A stretch of DNA of 64,000 bases, from the NCBI GenBank assembly GCA_019420585.1, contig JAHZGX010000011.1, positions 1 through 64,000 of the forward strand, read 5' to 3'. Numbering within the stretch: the first letter of the stretch is position 1; every line of letters begins with the position of its first letter. Made by a program: the position numbers and the translations under genes. The stretch comes from Prevotellaceae bacterium. GTDB taxonomy: Bacteria; Bacteroidota; Bacteroidia; Bacteroidales; Bacteroidaceae. This document shows positions 18,832 to 27,794 of this stretch, in pieces. The notes below the pieces were generated by a model. That model was not told where the DNA came from, ran no database searches, and saw nothing but the letters and a program-made list of their open reading frames with translations.

Positions 18832-19575
18832 ATGAAAAGAGAGATGAGACTAACTGGCATGGCCAGGAAAGGGTGCGGAATGGTGATGGCCGCCGCACTG
18901 ATGGCCGGCATGGCATGTGGTGCCGATGCCGCTGACAAAGTGGAGGTTGCGTTGGCCAGCGACTTCGTGAGCCAGTACTACTGGCGTGGACAGGACTTGG
19001 GTAACGTGTCTGTCCAGCCCACGCTGGGTATAGGATGGAAGGGGCTTTCGCTAACTGCGTGGGGGAGTGTGGGGCTTTCCAACTTTGAGGACACCAAAGA
19101 GTTTGACCTTACGGCGGCTTACGAGGTGAAGGGTTTTCACGTGGGAGTGACTGACTACTGGTTCGACTCCCCGCGCGAGAAGTACTTTGCCTACCATAAC
19201 GATAACACATCACATGTGTTTGAGGCTAACCTGGGGTATGACTTTGGTTTCCTGGCGGTGAACTGGTACACCAATTTCGCGGGAAACGATGGCGCGAACA
19301 AGAGCGGCAAGAGGGCTTATTCCTCTTATGTGGAATTGGCTGCTCCTTTCCGTTTGGGCGGCTGCGACTGGACAGCCAGCGTAGGAGCCGTGCCTTATGC
19401 GACCACATTCTATGCCAAGGCCAACGGCTTTGCCGTGACCAACATTGCCGTCAGAGCCGCACGTGACATACGGGTGACTGACAAGTTCAGCATTCCACTC
19501 TTTGCCCAAGTATCGGCCAATCCCAGTACAGGGAAGGCTTATTTCCTGGCGGGATTCACGCTTCAGGCATTGTAG
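18832..19575 (+). CDS. Outer-membrane beta-barrel protein, TorF-like putative porin
   Basis: 247 residues. A signal peptide (MKRE.., ending ..MACGADA) precedes alternating beta strands rich in aromatic and glycine residues, for example VALASDFVSQYYWRGQDLG, which matches the start of TorF-type putative porins. An ATG two codons earlier is an alternative start; the MKRE start gives the better signal peptide. It follows amtB by 138 bases on the same strand, so it may allow nitrogen compounds across the outer membrane. That link is inferred from position only. Confidence 0.7.
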   Translation: MKREMRLTGMARKGCGMVMAAALMAGMACGADAADKVEVALASDFVSQYYWRGQDLGNVSVQPTLGIGWKGLSLTAWGSVGLSNFEDTKEFDLTAAYEVKGFHVGVTDYWFDSPREKYFAYHNDNTSHVFEANLGYDFGFLAVNWYTNFAGNDGANKSGKRAYSSYVELAAPFRLGGCDWTASVGAVPYATTFYAKANGFAVTNIAVRAARDIRVTDKFSIPLFAQVSANPSTGKAYFLAGFTLQAL

Positions 19576-19626
19576 GCATGTGCTTTCCGTGGAGGTTGAA
19601 AGTCCCGTCTGGTTCAGAAAAGTAGA

Positions 19627-19669
19627 AAGCGGAGAGGAAACCATGTGTGGTGAATCTCCCTCTCCGCTT
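19627..19669. terminator. Hairpin between convergent genes, probable terminator
   Basis: Perfect 10-base inverted repeat AAGCGGAGAG (19627-19636) and CTCTCCGCTT (19660-19669) with a 23-base loop, lying between two convergent genes. A second small hairpin, CGTGCC-gtga-GGCACG, follows at 19688-19703. No long T run follows either. Confidence 0.4.
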
Positions 19670-19810
19670 CATAGAAAAGTATTTTCCCGTGCCGTGAGGC
19701 ACGTTCACAGATGCCTCTATGGGCAATACTGTTGTTTATTGGTTGTGCAGGACACTTCGCTTTGCCGGGCAGGGATGCTCATGGCAGAGGGAGTGTCCTC
19801 TTTGTTTGTC

Positions 19811-21295
19811 TTAGAACTCAATGTTGAAGCCAATGCCCAGTACGCGGTTCTTGCGCCAATAGTGGTCAGTTTTCGTGCCGGCCGCAGTCAGTGTGTGTAC
19901 GTCACGCGTCTGGTAGAAACTGTGCATGTAACCCAGGTCAACATTGAAACGCTCGGTGCACTTCACACGCACGCCCAGGCCAATGCTGTTGTTGGAATTG
20001 TTGAAACTCAAATCATTCATGAAGGCATCTCCTTGGCGGTAACAGGTTTTCTGCCAACTCACACTTGCTGTCAGACGGCTGATGATGTCCCATTCGGCAC
20101 CTGCGCTGAACTCCATAGTGTTCTTGTCCAGCAAGTCTTGTTTGTTGCCGAAGCGCTTGGCCTGCTTGTCGAAATAATAGTGCCATCCGGCCTGCAGGCG
20201 TACCTGCTGCACGGGGCTGTATTGTGCACCCATGTTGATGATGCCGGGGTTGTCTTCACGCACGTGCCTGCCATCGGCAAACTGACCCAGTGTGGCGTTT
20301 TCTGAGGCCACCAGCGCGGTGTACTCGTTCATTTGGCTCTTGTTCTTCAGCCACAGCACGGTGGGTGCTTCGGCACGAAATGCTAGGTTCCAGTGCTCGT
20401 TCACCTTCCAGTCCACACCGATGATGGGAGCCACCCCGAAGGCGGTCTGGTCACAGTTCAGGTCGAGTTCGCTGCGTGAGAGAGCACTATTTGCTCCTTC
20501 TACTGTTCCATTGAGTTGGCTTTTTATACTGTTCACTATTGCTTGCTGAGTAGAGTTCAAATTATCTATTGTTGGTGTAGCAACAACTACTTTTACATCG
20601 TTTACCCAACCGTTATAGTTGTTGGTGGCATATGTGCCCTTCAGTCCGAGGAACAGAGCCACGTTGTCCTTCACCTTGTAGGTGGTACCTAGGGTGAGTC
20701 CGAAGCCATACTGACGCCCCTTCATGTAAGAGTTCATTGTGTAACCTGCTACAAGGTCTTTACCTGCAGTAAGTCCTATGCTCTGCGGAAATTGAGAAAT
20801 TGCTTGCTGAATTCCTGCGTTCAAAGGCTCAATTATCCGGTTGTACATCTGTGCGGCATACAATGCCTCGAAGGTGCCAAGTCCGTTGTCGAACTCGCAC
20901 TTGCCGCCACCGCCTGACAGGGCAAAGGCTGCGTTGAAACTCCAACGCTCCCAGTTGTAGCTTAACTGGAAACTGGGGACGATAGGTGCCTTGGCTTCAC
21001 CTTCGAACTTATGCGTTTGCATGCCGGGGGTTGCTAGGTTATATGCGAAAAGGGGGAAAGTAGTCACGATGTCGCGACTTTGCTTGGCATTCTGTGCATT
21101 GAGGCTCATGTGGAAACCGGGGGCGAGGAAGGCCGTGCCGGCAGGGTTCAAGTAGAGCCCGGTGATGTCTATGACGGCATCCTGGGAGAACTGTCGCAGG
21201 AATGCTGCATTCTGGTTCGTGTTCGTGAGCAGCCCACCTGCATAGGCCATGCCGGAGAGCCCGATGGCCAGTGTGGTGTTAAACAATCTTTTCAT
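19811..21295 (-). CDS. OmpP1/FadL family outer-membrane transporter
   Basis: 494 residues. Signal peptide MKRLFNTTLAIGLSGMAYAG, then the FadL-type opening GGLLTNTNQNAAFLRQFSQDA with LYLNPAGTAFLAPGF, matching the N-terminal hatch and first strands of long-chain fatty-acid or hydrophobic-compound transporters. The C-terminal strand ends ..VLGIGFNIEF with a terminal aromatic residue, the outer-membrane insertion signal. It stands alone behind its own -7 element. The substrate is unknown. Confidence 0.88.
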   Translation of the reverse strand: MKRLFNTTLAIGLSGMAYAGGLLTNTNQNAAFLRQFSQDAVIDITGLYLNPAGTAFLAPGFHMSLNAQNAKQSRDIVTTFPLFAYNLATPGMQTHKFEGEAKAPIVPSFQLSYNWERWSFNAAFALSGGGGKCEFDNGLGTFEALYAAQMYNRIIEPLNAGIQQAISQFPQSIGLTAGKDLVAGYTMNSYMKGRQYGFGLTLGTTYKVKDNVALFLGLKGTYATNNYNGWVNDVKVVVATPTIDNLNSTQQAIVNSIKSQLNGTVEGANSALSRSELDLNCDQTAFGVAPIIGVDWKVNEHWNLAFRAEAPTVLWLKNKSQMNEYTALVASENATLGQFADGRHVREDNPGIINMGAQYSPVQQVRLQAGWHYYFDKQAKRFGNKQDLLDKNTMEFSAGAEWDIISRLTASVSWQKTCYRQGDAFMNDLSFNNSNNSIGLGVRVKCTERFNVDLGYMHSFYQTRDVHTLTAAGTKTDHYWRKNRVLGIGFNIEF

Positions 21296-21327
21296 CTTTT
21301 AATACCTTTTTTGTTTCAAAACGGCTG

Positions 21328-21335
21328 CAAAGGTA
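21328..21335 (-). promoter_or_regulatory. -7 element of the FadL-like gene
   Basis: Minus strand TACCTTTG, matching TAnnTTTG, 33 bases upstream of the ATG. Confidence 0.55.
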
Positions 21336-21488
21336 ACACTATTGCTTTTTCTGTGCAAGAAAAGTTGTGTTTGATGCGCACAAAATGTGGTTTGTGTGCA
21401 ATTTTGTGCCTTCTATATTGTGGATTGTATACGTGCTCACACAGGTACGTATCTAATAATATGGGTTTGGGGATAATCTCTTTACTTG

Positions 21489-22241
21489 TTATTTCTGTCC
21501 AATCCAGTCGTCAATCAGTTGGCGTGCTATGGAACAGGAATCGGGTAGCATGGGTAGGCGGTCTCGCGTGTACCATCCTGCCGAGTTCAGTTCTTCTCTC
21601 TGCAAATGCAGTTCACCGGCCTCATATCGTGCAGTAAACCCTACCATCAAGCCGCTTGGGTAAGGCCACGGCTGGCTGCTGAAATAGCGTATGTGACTGA
21701 TGGATAGTCCCGTTTCCTCCATTACTTCCCGTCTCACACACTGCTCCAATGTCTCTCCTGTTTCCACAAATCCTGCCACAAGGCCGTAATGGTTGTCGCG
21801 GAAATTACGGGCGTGCACCATGAGAATGCTGTCTCCTCGCTCTATGCGTACGATGATGGCGGTGGCTAGACTGGGCCAGATTTCCTTCTTGCAGCAGGTG
21901 CACTGCTTGCTGATGTCCGTGTGCCACCTCATGGGCGCACCGCAGCATCCGCAGAACCGGCTGTTCTTGTCGAAGTGGACAATCTCTGCCCCCTTGCCCG
22001 CCAACTGGTAGTCGGTGTCAGAAAGCACGCTGAAACTTTGTCTCAGGGGCATCATGACATAGGAGGCATCTGGTTTCGGTGGGGTGTTCAATTGCAGAAT
22101 GTGGCACTGACATCCCCGGTGTGTGATGTTCGTCACCTTGTCATAGGAATTCGGGCATAGCCCCTCGGGAACAGAAAAGGGAATATTCCCCTCTGTAGTG
22201 AGAAGAATATTCCCTTGATGGAAAATGAGATAGCAATCCAT
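21489..22241 (-). CDS. nudC: NADH pyrophosphatase NudC
   Basis: 250 residues. NudC cleaves NAD(H) to NMN(H) and AMP, and in E. coli it also removes NAD caps from RNA. Seen: a four-cysteine zinc site (FCGCCGAPM and CTCCKKE), the Nudix box GFVETGETLEQCVRREVMEETGL (residues E, REVMEE), and the NudC-specific motif SQPWPYPSGLM, where the family usually has SQPWPFP. It follows the phosphohexomutase gene by 12 bases and is probably cotranscribed with it. Confidence 0.94.
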   Translation of the reverse strand: MDCYLIFHQGNILLTTEGNIPFSVPEGLCPNSYDKVTNITHRGCQCHILQLNTPPKPDASYVMMPLRQSFSVLSDTDYQLAGKGAEIVHFDKNSRFCGCCGAPMRWHTDISKQCTCCKKEIWPSLATAIIVRIERGDSILMVHARNFRDNHYGLVAGFVETGETLEQCVRREVMEETGLSISHIRYFSSQPWPYPSGLMVGFTARYEAGELHLQREELNSAGWYTRDRLPMLPDSCSIARQLIDDWIGQK

Positions 22242-22253
22242 GCCAAAGGCGTG

Positions 22254-24002
22254 TCAGATGCCCAGTGACTTCTTCACTTCCTCCACCTTGTCCTTGGCGC
22301 GCTGCAGGCATGCCGCATAGTCATCGGCATTCTGCATGCTGTCTTTTATCTCGACATAGAATTTTATTTTCGGCTCAGTGCCGCTGGGGCGCACGCTCAC
22401 CTTGGTGCCATCCTGACAGAAGTACTGCAGCACGTTGCTCTTGGCAGGCATGTCCAGAGGACTCTTCTTCCCCTGGGCATCCCACTGGGTCAGTGCTTGG
22501 AAATCCTTGGCTAGTGTCACGGTGCTGCCTGCAATGCTGGTGATGGGGTTCTTGCGGAAGTTCTCCATCATGGCCTTTATCTCATCGGCACCCGTCTTGC
22601 CCGGTTTCACCACGTTGATGGTGTGCTCGTAACTGAAGCCATACTCCATGTATATCTGCATCAGCAGGTCATAGAGTGTCATGCCATTGTCCTTGGCCCA
22701 GGCTGCAATCTCACATATCAGGCAGATGGAGGCAGGAGCGTCTTTGTCACGAACCTTGTCATAGGGCAGGAATCCAAAACTCTCTTCACCTCCGCCAATG
22801 TATTTCTGCTTCCCCTCACTGATGGCTATCTCGCGTGCAATCCATTTGAATCCGGTGTAACAGTCGCGTAACTCCACCTGGTTTTTCTCTGCCATGCGCG
22901 CAATGAGTTCTGTGGTGACGATGGTCTTCACCATGAAGTCTGATGATTTCAACTGGTTCAGCGCCTTTTTGTTGCGTATGATATAATAGCAGAACATCGC
23001 ACAGGTCTGGTTGCCATTGATAATCATCCACTCTCCCTTGTTGTCGCGGCACACAATAGCCAGGCGGTCGGCGTCAGGGTCAGTAGCCACCACTAGGTCG
23101 GCATTCAGTCTTGTGCCCAGCTTCATGCCCAGTGTCATGGCCTCGGCATTCTCAGGATTGGGGCTTACCACGGTGGGGAAGTTGCCATCGATGACCATCT
23201 GCTCGGGCACTACATGTATGTTCTGAAATCCCCAGGAGCGGAGGCACAGTGGCACGATGACACGTCCTGTACCGTGCATGGGGCTATATACGATGTTGAG
23301 GTCTTTCTGGCGCAGGATGACGTCCTGGTCAACCATGGCCTCATGTACGGCCTGCATATAGTCATAGTCCATCTCTCCGCCGATGATCTCTATTAGTTCA
23401 GGCACGGCTTCGGACTTTACGTCCTCTATGCGCACGCGGTTTACTTCATCAATGATGCCTGTGTCGTGTGGCGTAAGAACTTGTGCTCCGTCTTCCCAGT
23501 ATGCCTTGTAGCCGTTATATTCCTTGGGATTGTGGCTGGCAGTGACGTTCACGCCAGCCTGAGCATGCAGGTGGCGTATGGCAAAGGATACCTCCGGCGT
23601 GGGGCGCAGACTTTCGAAAAGATACACTTTGATGCCATTGGCACTGAATATGGCAGCCACTGTTTCGGCGAAGAGACGTCCGTTGTTGCGGCAGTCGTGC
23701 CCAACCACCACGCTCAGTTGTTTTCCTGCGGGGAATGCCTTGAGCATGTAATTGGCAAATCCTTGTGTGGCCATACCCACGATATACTTGTTCATGCGGT
23801 TGGTGCCGGCACCCATGATACCGCGCAAACCGCCGGTTCCAAACTCCAGATTTTGGTAGAAGGCATCCACCAGGTCTGTCTTGTCTTCGTTCTGAAGCAT
23901 TTCGCGGATTTCCGCCTTGGTCTCTTCGTCATAATAGGGAGAAGAAAGCCATGCTTGGGCTTTTGCCTCACACTCCTTTATTAACTGTGTGTCCATAGTC
24001 AT
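22254..24002 (-). CDS. Phosphoglucomutase/phosphomannomutase (alpha-D-phosphohexomutase)
   Basis: 582 residues, the long form typical of this branch. It interconverts hexose-1-phosphate and hexose-6-phosphate. Active-site serine loop TASHNPKEYNGYKAYW (about 147), metal loop ATDPDADRLAI (about 307), sugar-binding GGGEESFGF, and phosphate-binding RPSGTEPKIKFYVE near the C-terminus are all present. MTMDTQ offers two starts two codons apart. A -7 element lies 46 bases upstream. It would supply sugar phosphates for nucleotide-sugar synthesis, including for the polysaccharide locus in this window. Confidence 0.93.
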   Translation of the reverse strand: MTMDTQLIKECEAKAQAWLSSPYYDEETKAEIREMLQNEDKTDLVDAFYQNLEFGTGGLRGIMGAGTNRMNKYIVGMATQGFANYMLKAFPAGKQLSVVVGHDCRNNGRLFAETVAAIFSANGIKVYLFESLRPTPEVSFAIRHLHAQAGVNVTASHNPKEYNGYKAYWEDGAQVLTPHDTGIIDEVNRVRIEDVKSEAVPELIEIIGGEMDYDYMQAVHEAMVDQDVILRQKDLNIVYSPMHGTGRVIVPLCLRSWGFQNIHVVPEQMVIDGNFPTVVSPNPENAEAMTLGMKLGTRLNADLVVATDPDADRLAIVCRDNKGEWMIINGNQTCAMFCYYIIRNKKALNQLKSSDFMVKTIVTTELIARMAEKNQVELRDCYTGFKWIAREIAISEGKQKYIGGGEESFGFLPYDKVRDKDAPASICLICEIAAWAKDNGMTLYDLLMQIYMEYGFSYEHTINVVKPGKTGADEIKAMMENFRKNPITSIAGSTVTLAKDFQALTQWDAQGKKSPLDMPAKSNVLQYFCQDGTKVSVRPSGTEPKIKFYVEIKDSMQNADDYAACLQRAKDKVEEVKKSLGI

Positions 24003-24047
24003 ATATTAATGTGTCTTGTGTTGTTCTTCCTTTTTTATATTTCTCTG

Positions 24048-24055
24048 CAAATGTA
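24048..24055 (-). promoter_or_regulatory. -7 element for the phosphohexomutase-nudC operon
   Basis: Minus strand TACATTTG, matching TAnnTTTG, 46 bases before the ATG at 24002. Confidence 0.5.
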
Positions 24056-24120
24056 GCCATTTCTGCTGTAAGGAGTGTGCTAAAATACGTGAAACTGCTT
24101 GCGTGTACTCAAAAAAAGCA

Positions 24121-24128
24121 TAATTTTG
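24121..24128 (+). promoter_or_regulatory. -7 element of the endonuclease gene
   Basis: TAATTTTG, matching TAnnTTTG, 34 bases before the ATG at 24163. It is divergent from the phosphohexomutase promoter about 70 bases away. Confidence 0.55.
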
Positions 24129-24162
24129 CAGCACTTAATTTAGAACAGATACTTTATAAATA

Positions 24163-25083
24163 ATGAGAAAGAGTCAGCAGAAGCGCGTACTGACCGTGCT
24201 GTGTATGTTTATTGCCGTGCTTGTTTACCATTATGTAACCCATCGTGTGCCTGATGTGAAGGACGGTGTAGAACGTACTGAGACCGACAGCACCATTGTG
24301 GAGAATGTCATCCAGGTGAGTATTGATTCTGCAGGTAATAAGGTGTATGAGAACACCAGGCATGTCATTTACAAGAACGAGCGGGCAAAAGGATTGGAGA
24401 TTCCTGCTTACCTGACCGACAGAGACGAGGAAATTGTGCGTCACGAAGGTTTCACTCTGTCTTACAACAAGAAGCACCGTCTGCCCAATTGGGTGGCTTG
24501 GCTGCTGACGGCAGAGCGCACCAGAGGCACGGAGAAGCGTGCAGACAACTTTCAGCCAGACGGAAGCGTGCAGGCTGGTCCGGTGGCTGAGGACTGTGAT
24601 TATCGCAGCAGTGGGTTCGACAGAGGCCACATGTGTCCGGCAGCCGACTGCAAGTACAGTCGGAAGTCCATGAATGATTGCTTCCTGCTGACTAACATCT
24701 GTCCGCAGGCACACGGATTGAATGCAGGAGACTGGAAGGTTCTGGAGACCAAGACACGCCAGTGGGTTCAGCGTTATGACAGCATTTACGTGGTATGTGG
24801 CCCTGTTATACAGAAGGGGCATGAGTATGCCAAGATAGGCAAGAACAAGGTTACTGTGCCTGAGAAATTCTACAAGGTGCTGCTTCGCTTCACTGCTCCC
24901 GGGCAGGCTCAGGCCATCGGATTCATCTATGACAATGGGGAGGATAAGGACTGCACGCTGGAGTCTTACGCTGTGACCGTGGACAGCGTTGAGGCTCTGA
25001 CCGGTATCAATTTCTTCAGCAAATTGGACAAAAGGGTGGAGCGTAAGGCAGAGAGCCGGTTCGATATGAAATATTGGCAATAG
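24163..25083 (+). CDS. Secreted/membrane-anchored DNA/RNA non-specific endonuclease (NUC1 family)
   Basis: 306 residues. An N-terminal hydrophobic segment (about 9-27) directs it out of the cytoplasm or anchors it. The beta-beta-alpha-metal nuclease motif is SSGFDRGHMCPAAD (about 148-161), with the catalytic histidine in DRGHM. FLLTNICPQAHGLNAGDWK supplies the conserved asparagine. Such enzymes cleave single- and double-stranded DNA and RNA in the periplasm or outside. It is monocistronic with its own promoter; lepA follows with a separate promoter. Confidence 0.9.
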   Translation: MRKSQQKRVLTVLCMFIAVLVYHYVTHRVPDVKDGVERTETDSTIVENVIQVSIDSAGNKVYENTRHVIYKNERAKGLEIPAYLTDRDEEIVRHEGFTLSYNKKHRLPNWVAWLLTAERTRGTEKRADNFQPDGSVQAGPVAEDCDYRSSGFDRGHMCPAADCKYSRKSMNDCFLLTNICPQAHGLNAGDWKVLETKTRQWVQRYDSIYVVCGPVIQKGHEYAKIGKNKVTVPEKFYKVLLRFTAPGQAQAIGFIYDNGEDKDCTLESYAVTVDSVEALTGINFFSKLDKRVERKAESRFDMKYWQ

Positions 25084-25185
25084 GTTGCCGTTCGGGCAGC
25101 CGTTGCGGATGCCCCTCTTTATTTGTCTTGCAAAAATAATTCGGTTTTGAGGCTGCAATGAGGCAAGAAACCGAAGGAAATTGAC

Positions 25186-25193
25186 TATCTTTG
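25186..25193 (+). promoter_or_regulatory. -7 element of lepA
   Basis: TATCTTTG, matching TAnnTTTG, 23 bases before the lepA ATG. Confidence 0.55.
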
Positions 25194-25216
25194 CACCGCT
25201 TTAACCGAATACCCAC

Positions 25217-26998
25217 ATGCAACACATAAGGAACTTTTGCATTATTGCTCATATTGACCATGGCAAGAGCACACTGGCTGACCGATTGCTTGAGTATACC
25301 CATACCATCAAGGTGACTGAAGGGCAGATGCTGGACGACATGGATTTGGAGAGGGAGAGAGGCATCACCATCAAGAGTCATGCCATACAGATGGAGTACA
25401 CCCGTCCAGACGGGCAATATACCTTGAACCTCATTGATACGCCGGGACATGTTGACTTCAGTTATGAAGTGAGCCGGAGCATTGCTGCATGCGAGGGGGC
25501 ACTGCTGGTGGTTGATGCCACCCAGGGAGTGCAGGCGCAGACCATCAGTAATCTGTACATGGCCATTGACAACGACCTGGAGATTATCCCGGTGGTCAAT
25601 AAGTGTGATATGCCAAGCGCCATGCCCGAGGAAGTGAAGGATGAGATTGTGGAACTGATAGGGTGCAAGCGTGAGGAGATAATCTGTGCCAGTGGCAAGA
25701 CCGGCATGGGAGTGCAGGAGATTCTTGATGCTGTTGTTGACCGCGTGCCCAGTCCGAAGGGTGACGAGAATGCCCCTTTGCAGGCACTTATCTTCGATTC
25801 GGTGTTCAACTCATTCCGTGGCATCATTGCTTACTTCAAGATTGTGAACGGAAGTATCCATAGTGGAGACAGCGTACAGTTTATCAATACAGGACGTGAG
25901 TATAAGGCCGATGAGATAGGTGTACTGAAGATGAACATGCTGCCCAGGCAGGTGCTGCATTGTGGTGACGTGGGTTATATTGTTTCGGGAATCAAGACCG
26001 CAACCGAGGTAAAGGTGGGTGACACCATCACCACCGTGGCAAATCCCTGCAGGGAGGCTATTGCAGGGTTCGAGGAAGTCAAGCCCATGGTGTTTGCCGG
26101 CGTGTATCCCATCGAGACGGAAGATTTCGAGAACTTGCGTGCCAGCCTGGAGAAACTTCAACTCAATGATGCCAGCCTTACGTTCCAACCGGAGAGTTCC
26201 GTGGCTCTTGGTTTTGGGTTCCGCTGCGGGTTCCTTGGTCTCCTGCACATGGAGATTGTGCAGGAACGGCTGGACAGGGAGTTCAATATGGATGTCATCA
26301 CCACCGTGCCCAACGTGTCTTATCTGGTCTATGACAAGCAAGGTGAGGTGAAGGAGGTGCATAATCCTTCCGGCATGCCCGATGCAACGCTTATTGACCA
26401 CATCGAAGAGCCCTATATCCACGCCACGGTAATTACCAACACCAGTTACATAGGCCCCATCATGACGCTCTGCCTGGGTAAGCGTGGCGAGTTGCTTAAG
26501 CAAGAGTATATCAGTGGCAACCGTGTGGAGATACAATATGCCATGCCTTTGGGTGAAATTGTGATAGATTTCTATGACAAACTCAAGAGCATAAGCAAGG
26601 GATATGCTTCCTTTGACTATCATCAGGATGGCTTCCGCCCGAGTAAACTTGTCAAGATGGATATTCTGCTCAATGGTGAACCGGTGGATGCATTGAGTAC
26701 CTTGACTCATGTTGACAATGCCGAGGGGTTTGGACGCAGAATGTGTGAGAAACTCAAGGAACTTCTGCCCCGACAGCAGTTCGACATTGCCATACAGGCA
26801 GCCATAGGTGCTAAAATCATTGCCCGTGAGACGGTCAAGCAAGTGCGCAAGGATGTGCTGGCCAAGTGTTACGGTGGTGACGTGAGCCGAAAGCGCAAAT
26901 TGCTGGAGAAACAGAAAAAGGGCAAGAAGCGCATGAAGCAGATAGGCAACGTTCAGGTGCCGCAGAAGGCATTCCTGGCCGTGCTTAAATTAGACTGA
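25217..26998 (+). CDS. lepA: Elongation factor 4 (LepA) GTPase
   Basis: 593 residues, the normal length. LepA is a ribosome-associated translational GTPase. Seen: G1 AHIDHGKST (about 11-19), switch I with RERGITIKS, G3 DTPGHVDF, G4 NKCDM, and the LepA-specific C-terminal domain with KKGKKRMKQIGNVQVPQKAF at the end. The start MQHIRNFCIIAHIDHG is the standard one. Confidence 0.97.
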   Translation: MQHIRNFCIIAHIDHGKSTLADRLLEYTHTIKVTEGQMLDDMDLERERGITIKSHAIQMEYTRPDGQYTLNLIDTPGHVDFSYEVSRSIAACEGALLVVDATQGVQAQTISNLYMAIDNDLEIIPVVNKCDMPSAMPEEVKDEIVELIGCKREEIICASGKTGMGVQEILDAVVDRVPSPKGDENAPLQALIFDSVFNSFRGIIAYFKIVNGSIHSGDSVQFINTGREYKADEIGVLKMNMLPRQVLHCGDVGYIVSGIKTATEVKVGDTITTVANPCREAIAGFEEVKPMVFAGVYPIETEDFENLRASLEKLQLNDASLTFQPESSVALGFGFRCGFLGLLHMEIVQERLDREFNMDVITTVPNVSYLVYDKQGEVKEVHNPSGMPDATLIDHIEEPYIHATVITNTSYIGPIMTLCLGKRGELLKQEYISGNRVEIQYAMPLGEIVIDFYDKLKSISKGYASFDYHQDGFRPSKLVKMDILLNGEPVDALSTLTHVDNAEGFGRRMCEKLKELLPRQQFDIAIQAAIGAKIIARETVKQVRKDVLAKCYGGDVSRKRKLLEKQKKGKKRMKQIGNVQVPQKAFLAVLKLD

Positions 26999-27051
26999 TG
27001 ACTTGCAGTTACTGCAAAACCTGAAATATAAACCTAACAACAGAAAACGAT

Positions 27052-27699
27052 ATGTACCGACGACGTGATGTGGCAAGAGAAATTGCCCGTATTTATTGTA
27101 CGCTGACTCCGCAAGGAATCGATGCTTTGGGCAGCATACTTATACCCATGAGATTCCAGAAAGGTGAGACCATCTTGCCTGCCGGTCAGGTGTGCCGTGC
27201 CATGTATTTCGTGGACAAGGGCATGGTGCGTCAGTACTATTATAAGAATAAGCGTGATGTGACGGAGCATTTCTCTTATGAGGGACGCATAGTGTTTTGC
27301 ATTGAGAGTTTCCTCAAGCAAGAGCCTAGCCGTCTTATTGTGGAGGCATTGGAGAACAGCAGCCTCTATGCCATTCCTTACGATGACCTGCACAACCTCA
27401 TGGTGCGTAACCAGGAAATGGAGATGCTTTACCGCAAGATACTGGAGCACGTGGCCATCAGCAGTCAAGAGCATGCCGACAGCCAGCGGTTCGAGAATGC
27501 AGCCGAGCGTTATGAGCGTTTGTTGAGGGAGAAACCGGAGATTGTGCTGCGTGCTCCCATGGTGCATATAGCCAGTTTTTTGCAAATGACCCCGGAGACA
27601 CTGAGCCGCGTGAGGAATGCCAGCACGCAGCAGGCTCAGAAAACCTCATCCCGCGACCAGAATGATGCGTGGTGGACACACACCACAGAACTGAAATAA
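27052..27699 (+). CDS. Crp/Fnr family transcriptional regulator
   Basis: 215 residues. A cyclic-nucleotide-binding fold fills the N-terminal part (FQKGETILPAGQVCRAMYFVDKGMVRQYY). The C-terminal helix-turn-helix is short: PMVHIASFLQMTPETLSRVRN (about 180-200). The PAGQVCRAMYFV pattern lacks the RPSRMV-type cAMP-binding arginine, so the ligand is unknown; many Bacteroidota members of this family have the same look. It lies 53 bases after lepA and about 95 bases before the queuosine genes. I see no sign of what it controls. Confidence 0.85.
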   Translation: MYRRRDVAREIARIYCTLTPQGIDALGSILIPMRFQKGETILPAGQVCRAMYFVDKGMVRQYYYKNKRDVTEHFSYEGRIVFCIESFLKQEPSRLIVEALENSSLYAIPYDDLHNLMVRNQEMEMLYRKILEHVAISSQEHADSQRFENAAERYERLLREKPEIVLRAPMVHIASFLQMTPETLSRVRNASTQQAQKTSSRDQNDAWWTHTTELK

Positions 27700-27732
27700 C
27701 GGACATTCCTTGTCTGTCTCGTAATAAAGCAG

Positions 27733-27740
27733 TACTTTTG
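27733..27740 (+). promoter_or_regulatory. -7 element of the queuosine operon
   Basis: TACTTTTG, matching TAnnTTTG. Transcription would start about seven bases downstream (about 27747), just ahead of the predicted preQ1 aptamer. Confidence 0.6.
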
Positions 27741-27754
27741 TGCCGCTTAGCGAA

Positions 27755-27791
27755 AAAGAGTGCTTGGTAACCTCTTTCAAAACAAAACAAG
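27755..27791 (+). promoter_or_regulatory. preQ1-I riboswitch (predicted)
   Basis: H-type pseudoknot with the preQ1-I layout. P1 is AAAGAG (27755-27760) pairing with CTCTTT (27772-27777). The 11-base loop starts with U (27761) and ends with C (27771) directly before P1's 3' strand, the place of the preQ1-pairing cytosine in the B. subtilis aptamer. P2 is CUUG (27763-27766) pairing with CAAG (27788-27791) across an A-rich linker. P2 ends three bases before the yhhQ ATG, so ligand binding should occlude translation initiation. The downstream genes make or import preQ1-pathway compounds. Not tested by covariance search. Confidence 0.78.
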
Positions 27792-27794
27792 AAT

